Of a stretch of 19,776 bases of DNA, positions 16,560-19,776 are shown piece after piece. A model generated the notes under the pieces. It did not search any database, was not told the DNA's origin, and saw only the letters and a program-made list of their open reading frames with translations. Made by a program: the position numbers and the translations under genes. How positions within the stretch are numbered: position 1 is the first letter of the stretch; the number at the start of each line of letters is the position of its first letter. Source of the stretch: Hesseltinella vesiculosa (taxonomy: Eukaryota > Mucoromycota > Mucoromycetes > Mucorales > Cunninghamellaceae); NCBI GenBank assembly GCA_002104935.1, contig MCGT01000072.1, positions 1-19,776 on the forward strand, given 5' to 3'.

Positions 16560-17533
16560 CAGCTCCTTTTGCGGAGGAAAAAGACGTGAAGAGCGTCAGG
16601 AAGCTGGTTGTCGACACCAGGAAGGTGGACAATGGTGAAGGTGAAGTCAAGCAAGGTGTCCAGCCAGTTGCTCATCATGGGATTCACATCGGTCTGTGTA
16701 TGTAGATATGTAAGGGCACGATGATCTGTGAAGAGTGTGAAGGGTGTACCCCACAGATATTGACGGAACTTCTTCAGCGAGAAGACGATGGCAAGCAGTT
16801 CACGCTTCGTGGTAGAGTAGTTGCATTCAGCTTTTGTCAGTGAACGAGCCACGAATTGGAGGTAGCGTTTGTGATTGGTAATAGGGTCCAATTGGAACAG
16901 AACAGCACCGATACCTGAGTTGGACGCGTCCGTGGCAACATAAAATGGAAGTGAGGTATCAGGTGGATGAAGGATGGGCGCTTCAAGGAGGATATTTTTC
17001 AGTGCGAAAAATGCTCGGCTGTGTTCCTCTGTCCAGAGATGAGCAATGGGACCTTCGTGACGAAGTGCATCAAGTGGACGGGTGATGGTGGAAATGCGAG
17101 GTATAAAAGAACGGAAGTAATTGACCAGTCCTAGGAATCGTTGGATGTCCTTGCCTGTTTGCGGCAGAGGCCAGTCCTGGACATTGGAAACTTTGCGAGG
17201 GTCAATTTGGATGCCAGCACTCGAGACGCAATGTCCTAGGAGGGTGACAGCGGAGTGGGCAAAGTGGCATTTGTCAGGGTTCAAGACGAGATTGGCATTG
17301 TTCAGAATGCGTAGCACTTGGGCAACATGATGCATGTGCGTGCCAAGATCTTTGGAGAATATAATGATATCATCAACAAAGTTGAGAGCAAAATCGAAGT
17401 CAGCTAAGAGAGTTTGCATGACTCGTTGAAAAATATTGGAGATGGGTTTGAGACCAAATGGGCATCCAACAAATTTGTATTGTTTGCGGCCATGTGTGAA
17501 GGCAGTCTTGTGTTGATCGTCGGGATGGATCAT
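16499..17533 (-). pseudogene. Gypsy-2b reverse transcriptase (from motif B region) and RNase H
   Basis: An open frame of 344 codons that enters from upstream RT sequence; the first Met is not a start. It shows KQYKFVGCPFGLK, FVDDIIIF (residues 52-59) and FLGLVNYFRSFIP, with the connection domain between. RNase H has D202 (VATDAS), E245 (TTKREL), D270 (FTDHRA) and D313 (LPDAL). After LPDAL the frame is lost: the integrase frame, overlapping by 61 bp, carries on. One T missing from a short run near 16592 would explain it. RT motif A (LDLKSAF, about 17550) lies in another frame just upstream. The catalytic residues themselves are intact. Confidence 0.9.
16551..16562 (-). promoter_or_regulatory. 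Internal copy of the polypurine tract (central PPT candidate)
   Basis: CTGGTGGGGGGC on the minus strand is identical over 12 bases to the tract beside the 3' LTR (14484-14495). It lies between RNase H and integrase, preceded by GCAAAAGGAG. Some LTR elements and lentiviruses use a second tract in pol as an additional plus-strand primer. Function here is inference. Confidence 0.45.
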
Positions 17534-17539
17534 GAAGCG

Positions 17540-18000
17540 ATGAAAAGCCGACTTAAGATCAAGAGTGGTAAAACGGCAGCTCCTGAAAGTTGATCAAAAA
17601 TGTCCTGGACGAGAGGAATGGGGAAGCGATCGTCGGGCAGGAGAGCATTGATATGACGAGGATCAAGGCATGGTCTGTGGCCTGTTTTGTTTCCTTCAGC
17701 ATCCTTTTTTGGTGCAAAAGTGATGGGAGAGTTCCATTGGAATCCGGCGTGGTCATCTGAATGATGATGCCATCACGTAGCCATTGTTGGACAACTTCGT
17801 CGACAACAGGGAAGAGAGCAGGAGGTGTGCGATATTGTCGCCGATAGGCTGTGGCGCCTGGGGCTGTGTGTAGCCTGACGATGGATGCAGGGATAGTGCA
17901 AAATGCATCGCTGGGAATTTCCTGATTAGCATCAATGAGAGGTTGAAGAAGACGCATCATGGTTGCGCGTTGACTATCAGAGCCTACTGGTGAATCATTG
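17540..18000 (-). pseudogene. Gypsy-2b N-terminal RT region, frame-broken
   Basis: Aligned by eye with Gypsy-1, this region covers the linker before RT and the first RT motifs. It opens as DSPVGSDSQRATMM and goes through IPASIVRLHTAPG and RRQYRTPPALFPVVDEVVQQ. After about 17770 the expected WNSPITFAPKK and RPCLDPRHIN segments appear in other frames. LDLKSAF at about 17550 is again in another frame. At least two single-base length changes are needed, and several are near short homopolymers. Confidence 0.8.
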
Positions 18001-18439
18001 CTATAGGAGGAGTGATGTCCAATGCATGGGAATCATCACGTAGAGGTTGCATATGAAGCGAGTCAGAATTAGGATCAGTGAGCGAGGCCAGTCCTGTGAT
18101 GCCAATTCCTAGTTTAGGAATGAGATCCATACCAATGAGGATAGGCGGGTCGCTAGGGTTCATTGAGATCACCTCGAATCTGTGCTCGGTGGGACGTTGG
18201 TTGTGAACAACGTGGAGAAGATCTGTAATGCCTGATCTTTGTTAGATTCTCCTTCGAAGACAGAATGAATGCGTCCCTCACATGCGTGCACCGTGATGGT
18301 GGCAGATATTTATTGAGGAAGAGAGGGAGATGGCAGAGATCTCTGACCCTGTGTCCAAGAGAGCTATTGTGCTATGTCCATTGATGGAAATCGGAAAATG
18401 GATCGAAGAAGGCACGTCAGTGAACAATGGAATATTCAT
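17984..18439 (-). pseudogene. Gypsy-2b aspartic protease, frame-broken
   Basis: An ATG at 18439 leads to a retropepsin N-terminus with ALLDTGSEISAIS; the DTGS is at 18344-18355. After ISLS the frame is lost. The C-terminal half reappears at 17984-18172 as PPILIGMDLIPKLGIGITGL, which matches ITIGMDVMSDLGIAITGL in Gypsy-1. The enzyme would process Gag-Pol in the particle. The active-site triplet is intact, but the chain is interrupted. Confidence 0.82.
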
Positions 18440-18449
18440 GGCTTTTCGC

Positions 18450-19775
18450 TTAGTTGCTCTTATGGAGTAGGAACTGGCTTACATGGCTGGCCAGGGGCGT
18501 TATTAGCCAGGATGGCGTCAACCATAGCCTGCGAGGCATAATGGCCGGAGCCATGGTGCGACGGGGAGTGCCTTTGCGCTGGTAACTGCGACGCATCCGA
18601 CGGGAATGGGATCTTGTAGATGGCGGCATGTTGGAAGTCATGTTCCGATCACTGCGTCGCCGATTGTCATCCGCGGGACGGCTTAGTAATGGTAGTGAGG
18701 GTCCGTTGTGGACGAAGTCGACATTCATGAGCGTGATGGGCCACAGGGGTACTACCATGATTAGGGCAAGTACCTCGGGCCGGACGTAAGCGGCTTGGCA
18801 TTGGAGTGCGAGATGTCTCAACTCTGGGAAGGGAGTTCCCAGTGGGCATAGCTCTGAGGAAATTGGCGACATGTGGATCGCTGGGCCAAAGGTTGTCTCA
18901 AAAACGGGAGAGTTTATGAGATTTGTCACTGTCGTGAAGAGTGCACCCATGGTGTATTGCTCTGAGGAAGTAGCAATGATAGTGCCCAGCTGCAACTTCA
19001 GAGAAGGATGCTGATGCAAGGATTGCACGAATTTGGCAGGGATAGTAGTATCGTCCTGCAAGTTACCATCAATCACCAGTTGGTTGAACTGAGAGAGGTA
19101 GGAACGCAGAGTGGTGGTCTTAGGTTGGTAGACCATATTCTCGATGCGTTGGAGATGATACTGCGTGCAAGCGCCTGTGCCACATACTTCGGTGAGCAAC
19201 TGACGTGCCTGAGTCCAAGTGACCTCACGCAAGGGGCGATCCTTAATGGCACCAGTGAAAGATGACCATTGATGACGAGCAAGGCCAGGCTGAACGACGC
19301 GTGCCCATTCAGTGTCAATGTATGATTGACGACCTTGGCTTGAAATGAAGACTTCAACATCATAAAGATATTCGTCAATGGTCGTGTAGGCCTTCTTCAG
19401 AGGCTGGAAAGAATCATCCTCACGCTGGTAAGCGTATTGGAAAACGGGCACATTGCGTAGATCGTAGTTATGCGCGCGTACGACGACTGGGGTCTGATGC
19501 GAGGAGTAGGAAGAATGATCAACCTCAGACGAGAGGCTGTCTCGTTGGAGTCGTGAGGGACATAAGGTAGCGAGATCTTCCTGGGCTAGGAATAGCTGAC
19601 GTTGCAAGAAACGGGAACGTTCTCGCGCCCGTTGGTAAATTTCATCAGGAACTGGAGGGTCTTGCAGTGCGAGCGCGATGCTGGCTTTGCTTTCGCGAGC
19701 CAGTCGGCAGGCAAGGGCCTGAATAGCCTTTTCCAGTTCAGATACCTGCTCAGCCAGGGTCTGTTCAGTGTCAGG
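18450..19775 (-). pseudogene. Gypsy-2b gag, partial (N-terminus beyond the window), frame-disturbed
   Basis: The frame is open from the right edge. The first part equals Gypsy-2a gag residues 82 onward (coiled coil), then enters a Gag helical domain (KAYTTIDEYLYDVEVFISSQ to about VTNLINS). A zinc knuckle CX2HX6HX4C (CPNHGSTPVAHHAHEC, about 18710-18760) is encoded in a neighbouring frame, so two compensating single-base changes lie between about 18850 and 18660. The C-terminus is Arg/Ser-rich and ends at 18450, 11 bp before the protease ATG. Gag forms the particle and packages RNA. The same knuckle spacing occurs in Gypsy-1. Confidence 0.85.
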
Positions 19776-19776
19776 G
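19511..19776 (-). repeat. 266-bp inverted gag repeat, right copy (partner 13970-14235)
   Basis: This is the inverted partner of 13970-14235, inside Gypsy-2b gag. After 19511 Gypsy-2b gag carries on (SYSSHQTP), whereas Gypsy-2a switches to LTR sequence at the matching point. Confidence 0.88.

Larger units (their letters stand above)
14236..19776 (-). mobile_element. Gypsy-2b, chromovirus-type Ty3/gypsy retrotransposon, 5' end outside the window
   Basis: Order on the minus strand: gag, protease, RT, RNase H, integrase with chromodomain, 3' UTR, polypurine tract, LTR. This is the Ty3/gypsy order. Its 5' LTR should lie roughly 0.8-1 kb past the right edge, judged from the Gypsy-2a leader and gag. 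Confidence 0.88.

Overview
The window looks like eukaryotic, probably fungal, repeat DNA. It carries two APE-type LINEs and two Ty3/gypsy LTR retrotransposons, and no host gene, tRNA, rRNA or bacterial operon that I can support. An early-diverging fungus (Mucoromycota) is my best guess, from the LINE type (zinc-knuckle ORF1 plus AP-endonuclease/RT ORF2) and the lack of introns. That assignment is inference.

Layout. 1-3474 (minus): Gag-Pol of Gypsy-1, whose integrase lies beyond the left edge. 3475-3695: its leader and probable 5' LTR. Gypsy-1 interrupts LINE-A (minus, 3696 to about 6834), whose ORF2 stops before the reverse-transcriptase core. 6843-7905: an AT-rich core with a perfect palindrome (two 412-bp arms, 7-nt spacer). 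LINE-B (plus, about 7925-12972) runs the other way, so the two LINEs point away from the palindrome. LINE-B ORF2 is cut by a Gypsy-2 LTR at 12973. Copy Gypsy-2a (plus) continues as leader and 5' gag to 14235, where it meets the inverted 3' LTR of copy Gypsy-2b (minus, 14236 to beyond the right edge; gag, protease, RT, RNase H, integrase, chromodomain).

How the parts work. Gypsy-2 is a chromovirus: its integrase ends in a chromodomain, which in this group directs integration into marked chromatin. The LINEs encode an RNA-binding ORF1 protein and an endonuclease/RT. None of the four elements looks autonomous as written. Most frame breaks fit single-base indels, several in homopolymers and with few in-frame stops, so consensus error is a real alternative to decay.

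The most interesting region is the AT-rich palindromic core between two outward-facing LINEs. It resembles the published description of Mucor 'mosaic' centromeres (short AT-rich core flanked by Grem-LINE1 elements). Other points of note: a poly(T)-only insertion with a 13-bp target duplication, a second copy of the polypurine tract inside pol, and a U1/JAZ-type C2H2 finger in the Gypsy-1 Gag.
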